Positions 44,041 to 56,568 of a DNA stretch of 64,000 nucleotides are shown here, in pieces. The stretch is from Pisolithus tinctorius (Eukaryota > Basidiomycota > Agaricomycetes > Boletales > Pisolithaceae), in contig JANFAH010000032.1 of NCBI GenBank assembly GCA_024663395.1, forward strand, positions 558,001 through 622,000. The letters run 5' to 3'. Positions within the stretch are counted from its first letter, which is position 1, and each line of letters begins with the position of its first letter. Position numbers and translations under genes: made by a program. The notes under the pieces are model-generated. The model worked only from the letters and a program-made list of their open reading frames with translations. It did no database searches and had not been told where the DNA came from.

Positions 44041-45370
44041 CAAAGATACATGGAGAAGTGAATGTGTGGTGACATGATTAATGTTGTAGCACAGCCACAG
44101 TATGGGGAAGCATGCACTCAGGCACAGCTTAGTCACATGTGAGGTTTATAGTGTCAAAAATGAAGTGACTACAGTCATGTGACATCATGTGACCTGAGGT
44201 TCACATCACCACATGACCATTGGGAGCACATGACAGACCTTTGTGGAGAGCTGAGGCACTGGATCACATGATTGAGGTCACATGACAAACCTTTGTGGTG
44301 AGCTGAAGCTCCAGATCACATGGTTGCAGTCATGTGACTCATCTTTGCTGTGACTTGGAGTGCTGGAGCATGTGACCCTTGTCATGTGAGGGACCTTTGC
44401 ACTGACCAAAGGCACCAGATCATGTGACTAATGTCACATGACCAAGCCCCTGCTGACTCCACAGTGGGTTCTCATGTGACCCCAGGTTGCAGTGCTGATG
44501 TCACATGACCATTATGTCATCAGTCATGTGACCAAAACACATGACCCCCTATCATGTGATCTGTTGCCATGTGACCTTACCACTACCTCTCGACACTACA
44601 CTTTTCATAGTCAGTGGTAGTCAAAAATGTGCACTACAAAAATGAAGCATAGTCTACACTACACAACACTAATGATGACTGCTACTTGTAATAATTCTGC
44701 ATTAATACCACAGGGAATGACAATGGAGTGATATGGTCACAAATAAAAGTTGTAGCCCCTGATTGTGCAATCATGACAGTATGCTTATCTTATCAGAAAG
44801 TGGAAAATTGCATGAGAAAAACACAGAATAGTAAGAAAAACACAAGTGTATACACAAAATGTCACTGGACCTCAATGTCCATTAGGATTGGAGAATCCCC
44901 AGGGGCCATGGAGAATCTCCAGCATGCCATGGGGAATCCCCAGGGGCCATGGAGAATCTCCAACATGACATGGTGAATCTCCATCATGACATGGAGAATC
45001 CCCAGGAACCATGGAGAATCCCCAGCAGGCCATGGTGAATCTCCAACATGACATGGTGAATCTCCATCATGACATGGAGAATCCCCAGGTGACATGGAGA
45101 ATCTCCAACATGGCATGGAGAATCCCCAGCCAGCCATGGAGAATCTCCATCATGATATGGAGAATCCCCAGGAGCCATGGAGAATCCCCAGCCAGTCATG
45201 GAGAATCCCCAGTGGGCTGCATCAGGAATACAAAACATTTTCTAAGTGGTCTAATAGTCTACACTGCATCTAATGATGTCTTGATATTTGCAGCACTTTA
45301 GTGCTCATTGTCTAACATCATCTAGTTCATGCTGTCTTACTGACACACTTTTTTTTCTGTGGTCTTAATG
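44041..45370. mobile_element. Third, partial copy of the palindrome arm
   Basis: Follows the right arm of 14729-24340 from about 18,404 outward, without the Harbinger: terminal ORF region (44041-44150), empty TTA site (44146-44148), decayed CACGTG segment (44160-44580), and a 21-bp dyad array (44889-45215, about 16 units). It ends at the polyT CTTTTTTTTCTGTGGTC stretch near 45,370, before the place of the arm's solo LTR. Nearly all CpG are gone. Confidence 0.88.
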
Positions 45371-45605
45371 TGTGACTCTGTGACAAAGCAAGGCATGAGC
45401 AAGTCACAGAGTATAGTCTTCAGATGAGCATTAGTAAGTGACACCCTTCCTCTTCCTCCCATGCCACCACCTTGCTCACTGCACCTCATCATTGCACTGT
45501 ATATTTTCACTTTCCTTTCCATCCAACTCACTGTTGCTTGTTTTTTCCCACAGATCCTGCTCTCACCCCTGTCCATATTATTCCCTCTGGCAGGCACTAC
45601 CAAAC

Positions 45606-46199
45606 ATGGCCAACCCCAACCTTGAGGAGCAACCAAATTTTGAATTGGCAGCCTTCCATGAAATCCAGGAGGCCATTGCCCAAGTTGAGAATGAACTCAG
45701 GGAAGCTGAGCACAAGAAGCCCCAAATGGGTGACTTCACTGCCAGACAACCACCCCTGAGTGTCCTCATAAGCAGACCATCCCATTTTGCCATCAACAAG
45801 CTAGCCTCTTGCAAATACATAGAACTCTGGTACTTCTTGCTGGAGGGCTGTAATGACACAGCAAAGAATGCCAGGACTAATGCTGATGACACCTTTGGCC
45901 TATCCAGTTCTAATGATGTCCTCACACTGAGACCAGTCACCTTGGCCAAGACATCACAAAATGCATGCACAGACCACAACCTTTCTTTCAGTGAACTCCT
46001 GCAAGCCAGGGTCTCATTCCTCCACTACATCAAAGCAGTGCCATGGCTGGAAAAACATATCAATGTGCTCACTGTCACACACCAAAGGTGTTTGGTGAGG
46101 TGGACATGGATACAGCTGATGAATGGAGATGAAGACCATAGCCCTCATGCAAAGAAGGACAGCCAGGAATGTTGGCAGTCATCCCTCACACAAGAATGA
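45606..46199 (+). CDS. Hypothetical protein of LTR element H
   Basis: A 198-codon frame from ATG 45606 (open upstream to 45438). It has an N-terminal coiled-coil-like part (FHEIQEAIAQVENELREAEH) and a conserved-looking block: FAINKLASCKYIELWYFLLE, GCNDTAKNARTNADDTFGL, LTLRPVTLAK and WLEKHINVL. I recall many such proteins (ELWYFTPEGC-type) in repeat-rich mushroom genomes, without a known function. Upstream sequence is cut by the arm copy at 45,370. It points toward the 3' LTR H, so it probably belongs to that element. The C-terminus after CLVRWTW may be frame-shifted. Confidence 0.5.
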   Translation: MANPNLEEQPNFELAAFHEIQEAIAQVENELREAEHKKPQMGDFTARQPPLSVLISRPSHFAINKLASCKYIELWYFLLEGCNDTAKNARTNADDTFGLSSSNDVLTLRPVTLAKTSQNACTDHNLSFSELLQARVSFLHYIKAVPWLEKHINVLTVTHQRCLVRWTWIQLMNGDEDHSPHAKKDSQECWQSSLTQE

Positions 46200-46257
46200 G
46201 TTGTCAATGCCAAAGAAAAAGAAAGGGAGCAAGTTAAGTGCCAGTTAAAATTCTTAA

Positions 46258-46785
46258 ATGCCCATGTATGGCATTCTGGTGTTCAACATATCTCCACCAT
46301 TTTTTCAGATACTGAAACCATTCCCACACTTGCTTGTAGTGCTCAGCCATGTGATCCTACCTTCCAAAATTGGAAAGGATTTGTGCACTCCACATGTTTC
46401 TACAGCACTCCCTCCAAAAGATGCTCATTTGACTAATTCTTCTGATATGGCCACCTCCACATCAATCACTTCACTTGTCCCCTTTGCTAGGGACCATGGC
46501 TATGTATATCTACCAGGAATTCCTACCAGCTTCTGTCCTGAAGCATCCTGGTACATCCCACCCTCATCTGCCCCCTCTCAGCCCATCCAGCTTGGACAGC
46601 ATGTTCTTTTTGTCAGTATGACCTCTAGGAGGACATTCTTTGGTCACCTCAGGTCTGTCACTCACTTAGAAAGGTCTTATGTGGTCATTTCAGTCTCTCC
46701 AGTCCAAGAAGCATATGGATCCTTCCTCCCTGCTCCCTGCAACACCTTCATACCAGTCTCATCCATCATTCTTCCAAAATTGTGA
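46258..46785 (+). pseudogene. Second ORF of LTR element H (right copy)
   Basis: A 175-codon frame, near-identical to the inverse copy 40691-40164. Pro/Ser-rich, with ARDHGYVYLPGIPTSFCPEA and SMTSRRTFFGHLRSV. No domain recognised. It ends about 185 bp before the polypurine tract. Confidence 0.4.
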
Positions 46786-46970
46786 CAGCTACAGTATAAT
46801 CTACTGTTCTCCACTCTCCCTGATCACATCCATGATGAGTGTGATGCACATCTTGCCTCCTTGTTGCAAGATACAGCAGAAGATGCTCCCCCTTCATCCT
46901 CTCTTCCAACAGAGCCTCATTCATGAAGTTTTTATTTGCTTCACTGAGAGGATGGTTTGGGGGGGAAGGT

Positions 46971-47887
46971 TGTGATCCCTTATGCTCCTGTCACCCCACA
47001 GACCCCCAAAGCTTGACCCCTGTTGACATCTGACTCACCCTGTCCACTTTTGGATGTACTATATTGGCATCAGATCAGCACTGCCTCTCTGTCATCCCAC
47101 TTTGGCCTAAAAGCAATCTCTTTGAGATGTGACATGCACAGCCTCCCCCTAATGTGATTCCAGTGCACTTTCCCAGTTCCTGACATTACTTGACTCATAC
47201 TTTGACATTCTGACTGTCCTTGACTCACCTATTGCCAATACTTACCAATCTTTTGACTTTGCTTACTGATTCTTCGCTTTTTGGCTTACTTATCCTTACC
47301 AATGCTTACCTATGCTTTCTAAGACAATTACCCATCACTTACATTCCTTACTCATCAGTTACCAATCACTTACCAAGTGTTTGCACCTTGTTTTCGATAG
47401 GCAATGCCCCTGTACTGTATATAAATCACTGTACTTAGATAGCTGAATAGGAAGAAGACATCAGAGAGCCCCTCTTGCTCACATTTTTCATCATCACTTA
47501 GTAATTCATTCATCAGCCTTGATAGCTGAGACTTTATTAAGGGTATAACTATTGTCTACTTTGCTTATTATTGTCTATCATCAATCTACTTTGCTCCAAG
47601 TGCTCCCTGAGCTCAGCACAGCTCAGAGCATCAAATTAAGTTGCCATCCATCCTTCTGTAGGCTGACAGCAGTCTACCCTATCACATTCTATCACATTCT
47701 TGCTCCCTCTTTGTCAGGAGCACCCCCAACCCTCAGCACTCATCTTTGAGTGTTGCAGCTTGCAAAAACCCTCCCAAAGAACAGGTTCTACCATATAGGT
47801 ACTGCATAGGCACACCACCACTCGCTCTTTTTGTCTTTTGTGTTGGTTTTGGTTGGTTTGCACCACTGAACCACACTTTGACTCACA
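46971..47887 (+). repeat. LTR, family H (right copy)
   Basis: 917 bp, TGTGATCCCTTATG to GACTCACA, directly preceded by GGGGGGGAAGGT. A TATA box (TGTATATAAATCACTG) lies near 47,417. It is the inverse of 39065-39978. Confidence 0.75.
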
Positions 47888-49249
47888 TTGCCCTGACCAT
47901 CATGTTTACCACGATGCTCCATATATCTCTGACTACTACCCCCAGCCCAGCCCACAGCACAGCAATGGGTCGACAGAGGTAGCACTGCACAGTATGAGGA
48001 TGAATTTCCTGAGGATTACTTAGATTATTAGTCTCCTCAGTATTTTCTTTTGAAATACATGTTTATTTTTCTGTGATAGGGTGAGCAGTGAGTGAATCAA
48101 ATCTCAGTTCTCTGTCATTTTGAATGCAAGAGCATTTGTGTCTGCTTGATTGTTATTTTGTTACCCCCTGTGGCCACACTGCCATAGCACTGCTCACTTG
48201 ATCTACCAATGAATTTTCTACTGATTGACATTCTACAGGGAAGATGCATATACTCAAAATACTGTACTCTTGTTTGAAGAGTTTGAGGTGCAGAGAGTTG
48301 GGTCAGAGAACATTTGAGGTGAAGTTTGGAAGTCACACCTACAGATAAAGGAGCCTCCAGCAATGAGGGGATATGGCGACATTAAGCAAGTGTTGATGTG
48401 GTGATCACTGACTGACAACTCTCCTAGTGTCAACTGTGTCTGATGGCCAGGGGCTCTGGTGAGTTCTGCTGCCTGGTTGCCTGTGTACCTTATCCATATT
48501 TTATCACTGTGATCAATTGTTTTTCCCTGGTGAGTTGAGGGAACTGAGTGGAATTCAAATGGAATTGACATGACTATCTTGAAATAATGGGTAGATGGCC
48601 TGAATCTTAAGGGGACTAAAAGCACTCAAAACTCAATTTCTTTCATGTTTGACAGATGGGGTGTTTCCACATGGTGAGGGAGGTGGCAAGGTTGGAAAGC
48701 AAGGATTGAAAGTGGTGTCAAGGCAAGGTTAGCAGTACCTCAGACTAAAGGGACTTGGGGGGCAACATCTTTTGCTTACTAATCAGGTGTTGTTATCATC
48801 ATCAGGATACTACAGTTCTATGTTACATGCAAGCACTGTAGAGCTGCAGAGGGTGACTTCTGAATTTATTTTGGTCTTGTCTGGGTTCTCTCATTGACTT
48901 TGCCCCATAAACATTGTTGTTCAATGCTTTTTCTAAGAGCCTATTTTTGTGTTGAGAATTAATCTACCTGCATTGCTACTAAAACAGGTCTATCTTTTAT
49001 CAGGTCCACCATGCTGTTATCATTTGCAGTTGCACAATTTGCCCCCATTTAATCTGCTACAATGGCCCTTCACTGTGCTCTGTGAGTTAGTATAAAAAGG
49101 AGATAATGTTACCCATGCAATAAGTCAATACAGACCCGCATGGTGGATCTGTCTGTCTTGAAGCTGCCACAAATTGATTTGAGAGCATTTTGGTGTTCTG
49201 ACATATAGTACATAGTCATCCTACTGGCCTCTATGGAGAGGGGTGAAAT
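47888..49249. other. CpG-poor repeat-like DNA, nothing recognised
   Basis: Only short frames, none with a recognisable motif. CpG is nearly absent, in line with old repeats. Confidence 0.5.
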
Positions 49250-49690
49250 CTCCAACTGGCCTCCAGGGGGGGGAGTGGGATGTCCCATAGTAGCCTCTGA
49301 AGCTATCATGGGACATCCCAATGGCCTCCAGAGAGGGGGATGGGATGTCCCACAGTAGCCTCTGAAGTTATCATGGGACATCCCATTGTCCTATGGAGAG
49401 GGGGCTGGGATGTCCCACAGTAGCTTCTGAAGCTATCATGGGACATCCCACTGGACTCCAGAGTGGGGAGTGAGATGTCCCACAGTAGCCTCTGAAGCTA
49501 TCATGGGACATCCCACTGTCTATGGAAAGGGGGCTGGGATGTCCCACAGTAGCCTCTGAAGTTATCATGGGACATCCCACTGGCCTCCAGAGAGGGGGGT
49601 GGGATATCCCACAGTAGCCTCCAAAGCTATCATGGGACCTCCCACTGGCCTCCAAAAATGGGGGGTGGGATGTCCCATCATTGCCTCTTG
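49250..49690. repeat. Hairpin tandem array (about 7 units of 63-72 bp)
   Basis: Each unit has GGGATGTCCCACAGTAGCC, TCTGAAGCTATCATGGGACA and TCCCACTGGCCTCCAGAG. GGGATGTCCCA and TGGGACATCCC are exact inverses, so every unit can form a hairpin. Confidence 0.9.
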
Positions 49691-49724
49691 GTTGTTCTAC
49701 ATAGATGACCTTGATGAACATGTG

Positions 49725-49797
49725 ACTAAAGGTGGGATTGAACCAGCAGTCTCCTAGGTGTCAACCTTGGTCAAATTACTGAGCTATATGGTTTGTG
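49725..49797 (-). other. tRNA-like sequence (SINE head or tRNA pseudogene)
   Basis: On - there is TAGCTCAGTAATTTGA (A-box-like D arm), an anticodon-arm-like CCAAGG..CCTAGG, and GGTTCAATCCCACC (B box/T loop). The T stem pairs 4 of 5, but the acceptor ends do not pair, which argues against a working tRNA. It lies 35 bp from the hairpin array and reads toward it. Confidence 0.55.
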
Positions 49798-49799
49798 TA

Positions 49800-51160
49800 C
49801 TAATGTCAGTTGCTTGGGGGTTAGATCAGCACTTTGGGAATAATTATCCATGAAGAGTAATACACAGAATGCACCATCTCCAACAGACCTCAGTGGTCTT
49901 TAGCAACACAAGTCCACCCTTCCTTTGAGAATCAACAAAGTTCAGTTTTCTGCCCATCCTGGCTGGATTGGTATTTGAAGCACATGGCAGTCCACTGGAA
50001 GGCCTTACAGCCCAGGGTAATAATGGGACATTGGGCCCCACAGCAATCAGATTACATAACCCCTTTGGACAGTGGGGTTCTCACATGCTTGTGCCCCTCA
50101 ATAGTGTCATGTATTGTGCTACAATCTATTCCTTGGCTGGGAAGGTCTTCCACTCATCCTCATTGAATGCATTTAGTATGATCTTATTAATGTGTACTCC
50201 TTCTATAAGCAATGGAACTTACTCATGGGACAGTGATGAATCCATTAAAATTTATCACAGTGATGCAAGGCTCACTTCCATAAGTATTGTATGATTCTGG
50301 AGATGACACCTCACAATCACACTGACTTCCCACTTCAAATCTGTGCATAATAAGTGTACCAGATGGTTTTGGAAAGTCAGTGGTGGCCACATAAATAGCC
50401 CCCTACTTTGACAGGTATTCTCATCATCCTGGATGATTGTGACAATTATGGTTTCTTGGTCAGAAGTGGGATTTCAGTGTGAATATGAGCTGAACTTTTG
50501 CAGCTGAGGACCTCTGACACCTAAGGCAGCCATGAGACAGCCCAAAATATATTACCAAAGCACTGGGATTATGGGACATCCCAGGTCCTGCACACTGCAA
50601 ATAGCCCTGGGACATGGCCAGATGTCCCTGGGATGACCTGGTCTGAGTGGCTTTTAGCTTGGATGATTTGTAGAAAAACTTCAGCCTAAATGCTTACAAA
50701 AATTGGTTACCTGAAGTGTGTGCAAGATCATAAATCATCCACTAACCAATGTTTGGCCTGAACCCAGTCTTTCCTTACCTGAACATCTTTTCCTTTCCAT
50801 CTCACTTGACTTCCCATCAGCAAAGAGTGTGTATTGACTATGTGTTCCACAGTTCCACTGGCCCACAGTTTGACTACATGTCTACCAGGTCAAATTCATC
50901 ATGCCTGTGACTAGGTCATCTGCTGTTACTTTCAAAGTTGGTCCCCCAGTTGGTGCCTGAAGATCAAAGAGAGTCAATCCTATTGTCACTTCACCCACCA
51001 AAGCCCAACCTTTACATGGTGCAAAGGCCCATCACTGGGTAGTCAAACATGAGTACATACCTACTTCCTGTGTCTTGTGTAATACTGTCTCAACTCTTTC
51101 CATCAGCACAAGGTGGAAATCAGGATATGATTTCTGAAACACACAAGCCAAGGTCAGGGG
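49800..51160. other. CpG-poor DNA, nothing recognised
   Basis: No credible frame or repeat seen apart from scattered GGGACATCCCA-like pieces near 50,570. Confidence 0.45.
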
Positions 51161-54150
51161 ATGGTGAGGAGTGCCTGGTGTGTAGCACTACCTTTTTTTT
51201 TTCTGCTTACTGACCACTGTTTTCAGAACAGCAAATCCAGCTCTGTAGCTCAATGTCCCCCTCTCCAGCTGTGCTCAAGTTGCAGTTCTTCACAAGGGTT
51301 GACAGAGAAAGAATGTGAGGATCAGTACCTTGACTCCTTCCAGATGAAACAGGTTACACTCCAGAACAGAATGAAGCTTGACTGCACTGTTGCCCTTGAG
51401 CAGCTATGATTGGGCATCATTTCTATGGAAGATATATGTAGTTACTGAGCAGGGTCATGAAAAGTGTAAGTGTGTGATCTATGTGTGTAGCTGTATTCCT
51501 TCTCAAGGTCACCACCAGCTGTTACCCCCCATGACAGTGAAGAGGATGAACAAGCTATTGAGAGTATGGTGCAAGCTGAAGGTGATCTGGTCTCAGAGAA
51601 CCTGGTGGAGCATGATGGTCACCAAGCTGTTGAAAATATGATGGGCTCTGTTTGTCATGATGATGTTGAGCATGAAAGTGCATCAGGTTTGTTTATTTGA
51701 TTAAACTGCATTATTCACATAATTTACATGTGTCATTGAATAGACAGTGACTGGTCAGCTGACCAGAGGTGTGACCTTAAATGCAAACAAACCATGAGAG
51801 AAATCTGTGCTGGCAATTATGATACTGATAACCATCCTTCCACTCCCCCTCTCCATTCTCCATCCTCATCAGAAGAAGAAGATGGAGCTGCTGATACCAA
51901 AGGCAATACTGACAGCTCTGTGACCAGGAGGCATAGGGAAGCCAAAGGGAAATCTTGTTCCCTAGCCAACACATCCTCTGAAGATGAGGATGGACCTAGT
52001 GACACTGGAGACCTCCCCAATGGCTTGGAGATGACTGGGATGCATGGGAAACCCAAAGGACAACATCATGCCTTCTGCAAGGTAGTAGTCACACCCTCCA
52101 CACCTACCCTAGCCAGTGACCTTAGTCAATACAAAGATGCATCCAGTGCAGAAGCAGGCTTACTGCACTTCAAACCAGGGTGGCTTCCCTTGGAAGCCAT
52201 ATGAAAGGCACAGGCACTTGGCATGCACACCACTCAAGAAGACCAGGCAATTGCAGATGAGTATGGCAAGACTCTTGGGTCAATCATGGCTGCTGCTGGT
52301 CTTACCACAAAGGCAACTTGTGCTGAATCTGTGTGGAACATGCATCAGGCTCAGTATGCACATACCAATCCAAAAGCATCTGCAGGTCAGTACATCCTAA
52401 CTTGTTTCAGTTTTGACCCCACATTGATTCAATCACAGAGGAAACCAAAGACTACTATAGGCATCACACCAAGCACTATGAGGACCATAAAGATGAGGAA
52501 GAACATCCTCAACTGTGGGCTGGGATCCAGAGGTATTGGAGTGAGTGTGTCAGTGGGTCCAAAGACATCAGTTCCAAGGTGATGGTGGGCTGCATAATGG
52601 CTTGCTGTGACTCCTTTACACAAGGGGTGGGTAATACCATTGTGATTGTTTGCTTCTTGAATAACCTCTTGTACAGGCACAAACTTGGTGCAATGTGGAG
52701 GGCATATGTGTCTTCAGATGTGTAATTTATAGTGGGAGCAATGAAGCTGCATGCCAATCCCAAGGAATTTTTGCTGGATCCTCCCTTCTCATGCAGCTTG
52801 CAAGTGAGAGGCAGACTGATGTAACACAATTATTAGAATACCTGTCCACAATTATCAAGTATGTATAACATATGCCATGTACAATTGCCCACTGACTTTT
52901 CTTTAGGTATAAAATCCTTAACTCTGCTGCTTCAGTGCCTCTTCCTGACTTTAATGTGCTGTCACAGCCCCATTATGACCATGCACTGGCATTAAAACCT
53001 CAAGAATACAGGCATGATCGCAATCAGTGAGTTTTACCTACAACCATACTCCATAAATTCCATATGTCAATAAATCTATTTGATTCATATTCATCCTCTG
53101 AAGTGCTGCCACAGAAGAGAATGGTATCACATGAGGCCAGAGAAATGTTTCTTGGAAGTCATTGCTTGATCTGCTGTATGTTCACCAGTATACCATCACT
53201 GATTGGCCTGCTGGAGTCCCTGCTGTTGGTCCAGATTTCAATGTCAAATGCCTCAATGCTGATGAACTTTGTGCTCTGACTGTTCCTTTGCTGAAAGAGT
53301 CAATGGGTGCAGATTACCATGCTGAGGCTCCACTAGATGATGATGAAGACCAAGCTGAATACCTTGTCCCTTTGCCAAATTCATCATTTTACCTCAAGAA
53401 GTGGACTGATGGTGAGTTGTTGACATGAAATGGTTGCCCTCACTGACATGAATAATCCAGATCAGATTGAGCTATTTTGCCACAGTGATGCAAGGATGTG
53501 TGACATCCCACTTGTGGTGAACACATTGAACCAGCACCTCTGTGTTCTTTCTGATTCAGATGCATTCATTAAGGCCCTCCCTAAAGGTGACAAGTTTAAG
53601 GAGAGAAGTGCCCCTTCATCTTTCCCTGACCAACCTGTGTGAGGACAAGTGCCATCCAACAGACATCACCCCTTGCCAGCAGCATCCAACACCCACCATA
53701 TGACTGTGCCTTCTTTATCCCAGCTTATAGATCACCCCAGCCACCTATGCAGTGCAATGTGTCTCCCTCAACATCCCACCACACCTGACAACAGCAATCA
53801 CCATCCCACACACATCACCCCTCTCCTGCAGGATCACACCACCTGAGGCAAGGGCAATTGCCATCCTATGGACATTGTTCCACTCAGCCAGCATCCCACC
53901 ACTTCCCTCTCCCTCCTTCATCCCCTGTTGAGGAGTCTCCACGGTCATCTCCACAAGGTCCATCATTGCATGGTGATCATCACACATATCTTGCTCCAGC
54001 AGCTGCATATCATCATCACCCCCCTTCTGATAACTACTCTCTGACCCTATGTCCTCACCACCACCCTTGGCATGAGTCACACAAGCACTATAGAGGATAT
54101 CAGGAAAATGAGAGTGATCATGGTGGTCCTTCACAACAGGGAAGAACTCA
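51161..54150 (+). pseudogene. Decayed TE-associated gene of unknown function
   Basis: A coding trace with introns and stops: acidic Ser/Glu-rich part (51794-52204), KAQALGMHTTQEDQAIADEY and WNMHQAQYAHTNPKAS (52205-52390), a block with HYEDHKDEEEHPQLWAGIQR and SKVMVGCIMACCDSFTQG (52470-52630), PLPDFNVLSQPHYDHALALK (52935-53000), a block LDLLYVHQYTITDWPAGVPA with LNADELCALTVPLLKESMGA (53162-53428), VVNTLNQHLCVLSDSDAFIK (53515-53580) and a His/Pro-rich tail to about 54,150. I recall this block order in repeated mushroom proteins, without a known function. Splice pairs are visible, for example before 52,420. Several frames are needed, so it is a pseudogene. Confidence 0.5.
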
Positions 54151-55189
54151 CTGAAGGTATGTTGCTGGGTAGCCTACATGTACAATGAGACTAACATGCA
54201 CAGTGTGGTTGAATACATTTATCAAAGCCCTCCCCACAAGAGACATTGTTGTCATGACTCTGATGACTCTGATGGACGTTCCTATCACACCCATGATTGA
54301 TGTGCCCACTACTAGGCATGTTTTCATTTCCATCAATCACTTGCTACTGGCTCATGTACACACCAGTTCAACATGTTTGCATTGTTAGCATGTAACTATG
54401 GTACCCTGTGGCTGTGTCATTTTCCCCCTGCATATCCTTCCTTTGTGTAATGTCTGCCATCATTCATTTCATCCATTATCCACCATGGTCTTTTTGTTAC
54501 CATTGTAACTACAATACCCTTACAAGACCATTCATTTTCTCTTCACACCTATGCATATTCAACCTGATAGCATACCCTATCATAAATACAGATTGGATTT
54601 AGGTGCAAACTGCTATGTGTGAGATGGAAATGTGAAATCCATGGAACCAGACATCCACTAGAGCTATCATGTCCATCTGAAGGGTATGGGGCTCTGCCCT
54701 AGGCTTCAGGGGGAAGAGTTCTCAGTAGCTAACAACATAGACATGCCACTGTTAATAGTACAGACTGGTGTTCTGCAAGATGAATGCTACTGCTACATGT
54801 CATTACTTAGGGTGATTGCTGATGATTGTGCCTTAAGACCACATCATACACACACTTACTCACTTAGGTGCCAGTGACACTTCCCATTGCCAAGGCATTG
54901 GGGAATTCTCCAAGCACATTGGGAATAAACACCAGATGAAACACATCTTCCAGTTGAAGCTAGAGTAATTTCTTGAATCTATTGTGCCATTCTGGATATC
55001 AAAAACCAGAAAGGGAGGACATAGCACTTGTTGTCACATGGCACATTTGGGTTGAAATGGAAGTTGGCACAAGAGAAAACAATTGAGAGGAAAGAGGGAG
55101 TTACAGCATCTGACCAATGGCACAAATAACACAAAGATACATCAATGTCTATCCCCTGGACATAACAGAGCCAGTAGGAGAATCACATG
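54151..55189. other. Nothing recognised
   Basis: CpG-poor sequence with short frames only. Confidence 0.4.
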
Positions 55190-55870
55190 ATTGCCTGGGA
55201 AATCCCCAGCAGTGCTTGGAGAATCCCCTAAGTTGGTTAGAGAATCCCCAGGACATAACATGGAGAATCCCCAGCAGTGCTTGGAGAATCCCCAGAGTGG
55301 GTGGGAGAATCCCCAGAGTGGGTTGGAGAATCCCCAGCAGTGCTGGGAGAATCCCCAGATTGGGTGGGAGAATCCCCAGCATTGCCTGGAGAATCCCCAG
55401 AATGGGTTGGAGAATCCCAGCATGGCCAGGAGAATCTCAGAGTGGGTTGGAGAATCCCCAGTATTGCCTGGAGAATCCCCAGACTGGGTTGGAGAATCCC
55501 CAGCAGTGCTTGGAGAATCCCCAGAGTGGGTTGGAGAATCCCCAGCAGAGCTTGGGGAATCCCCAGAGTCAGTTGGAGAATCCCCAGCATTGCCTGGAGA
55601 ATCCCCAGAGTGGGTTGGAGAACCCCCAGTATTGCCTGGAGAATCCCCAGCAGTGCTTGGAGAATCCCCAGATTGGGTGGGAGAATCCCCAGAGTGGGAG
55701 GGAGAATCCCCAGCAGTGCTTGGAGAATCCCCAGAGTGGGTTGGAGAATCCCCAGCAGTGCTTGGAGAATCCCCAGAGTCAGTTGGAGAATCCCCAGGTC
55801 ATAGCTTGGAGAATCCCCAGAGTCAGTTGGAGAATCCTCAGCAGCACTTGGAGAATCCCCAGAGTGGGTG

Positions 55871-56261
55871 TGTTATGATACATACTCTTTTCCTTTCTTT
55901 CTTTCCTTCTTCATCTTATCTAATCTTTGATCTGATCTTATCATGAGGACTCAACCCAGGCTCCGGCCTAGACCTCGCCTCACCTTTACTGCACCTTCCC
56001 CTTCTAGTATGTTCCACTCCACTATGATATCATCATGACATCACTATGATGTCACGGACCTCGTGTATGCCTCACCATTACCTCATGTACCTTAGTATAA
56101 GTACCCTTGCTCAATCACCCAACTAGCCCTAAGCTAGTTCATTTGGGTCTACGAGTCCTAAAGTCGCCTGCTTCTAAGTCATCTCCTCTTCCTTCCTCTT
56201 CTCTCTTCTTTTGGTTCTTGGTGCGAGCCTACAACAAACCCTGTTGTTAGGTCTCATCACA
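55871..56261 (+). repeat. LTR, family B (5' LTR)
   Basis: TGTTATGATACATACTC to GGTCTCATCACA; TATAAG box near 56,096. Differs from the 3' LTR mostly by C/T and G/A changes. No tRNA-type primer site is evident after it. Confidence 0.93.
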
Positions 56262-56568
56262 CTTGAACTAGCTTCTACTCGTTGTACCCTCGCACTGCTT
56301 GTCACCATTCCTCATTTCCTTCATGAAGGCTCATGGGTGTACTCACCAAGTCCCCCAGCCTCAGAACCCGACCCCAACCTCTACATTCCATATATCCCTG
56401 AGCATCGCTCGCTCACCCCGCTCTTCAACCACAACCTCTACCTTCTTCCACCTCCTCCCTCTTACCCTTTCTCTGTCAAATCCATCTTCCCCTGCTCACT
56501 CCCTGCTGAACCCCAGCAACCCTGCTACAACCTCTGCCCCCACCAAAACCTGAAATGTCCAGATCGCT

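Noticed and set aside
49725..49797. Functional tRNA gene
   Set aside because: Acceptor ends do not pair and the anticodon arm has a mismatch; kept only as tRNA-like.
55117..55946. Overlapping long ORFs (over 170 codons) on both strands with ENPQSGLENPQ-type or ESPEWVGESPA-type repeats
   Set aside because: They cross the 21-bp array in several frames at once; a period divisible by three keeps all frames open, so they carry no evidence of coding.
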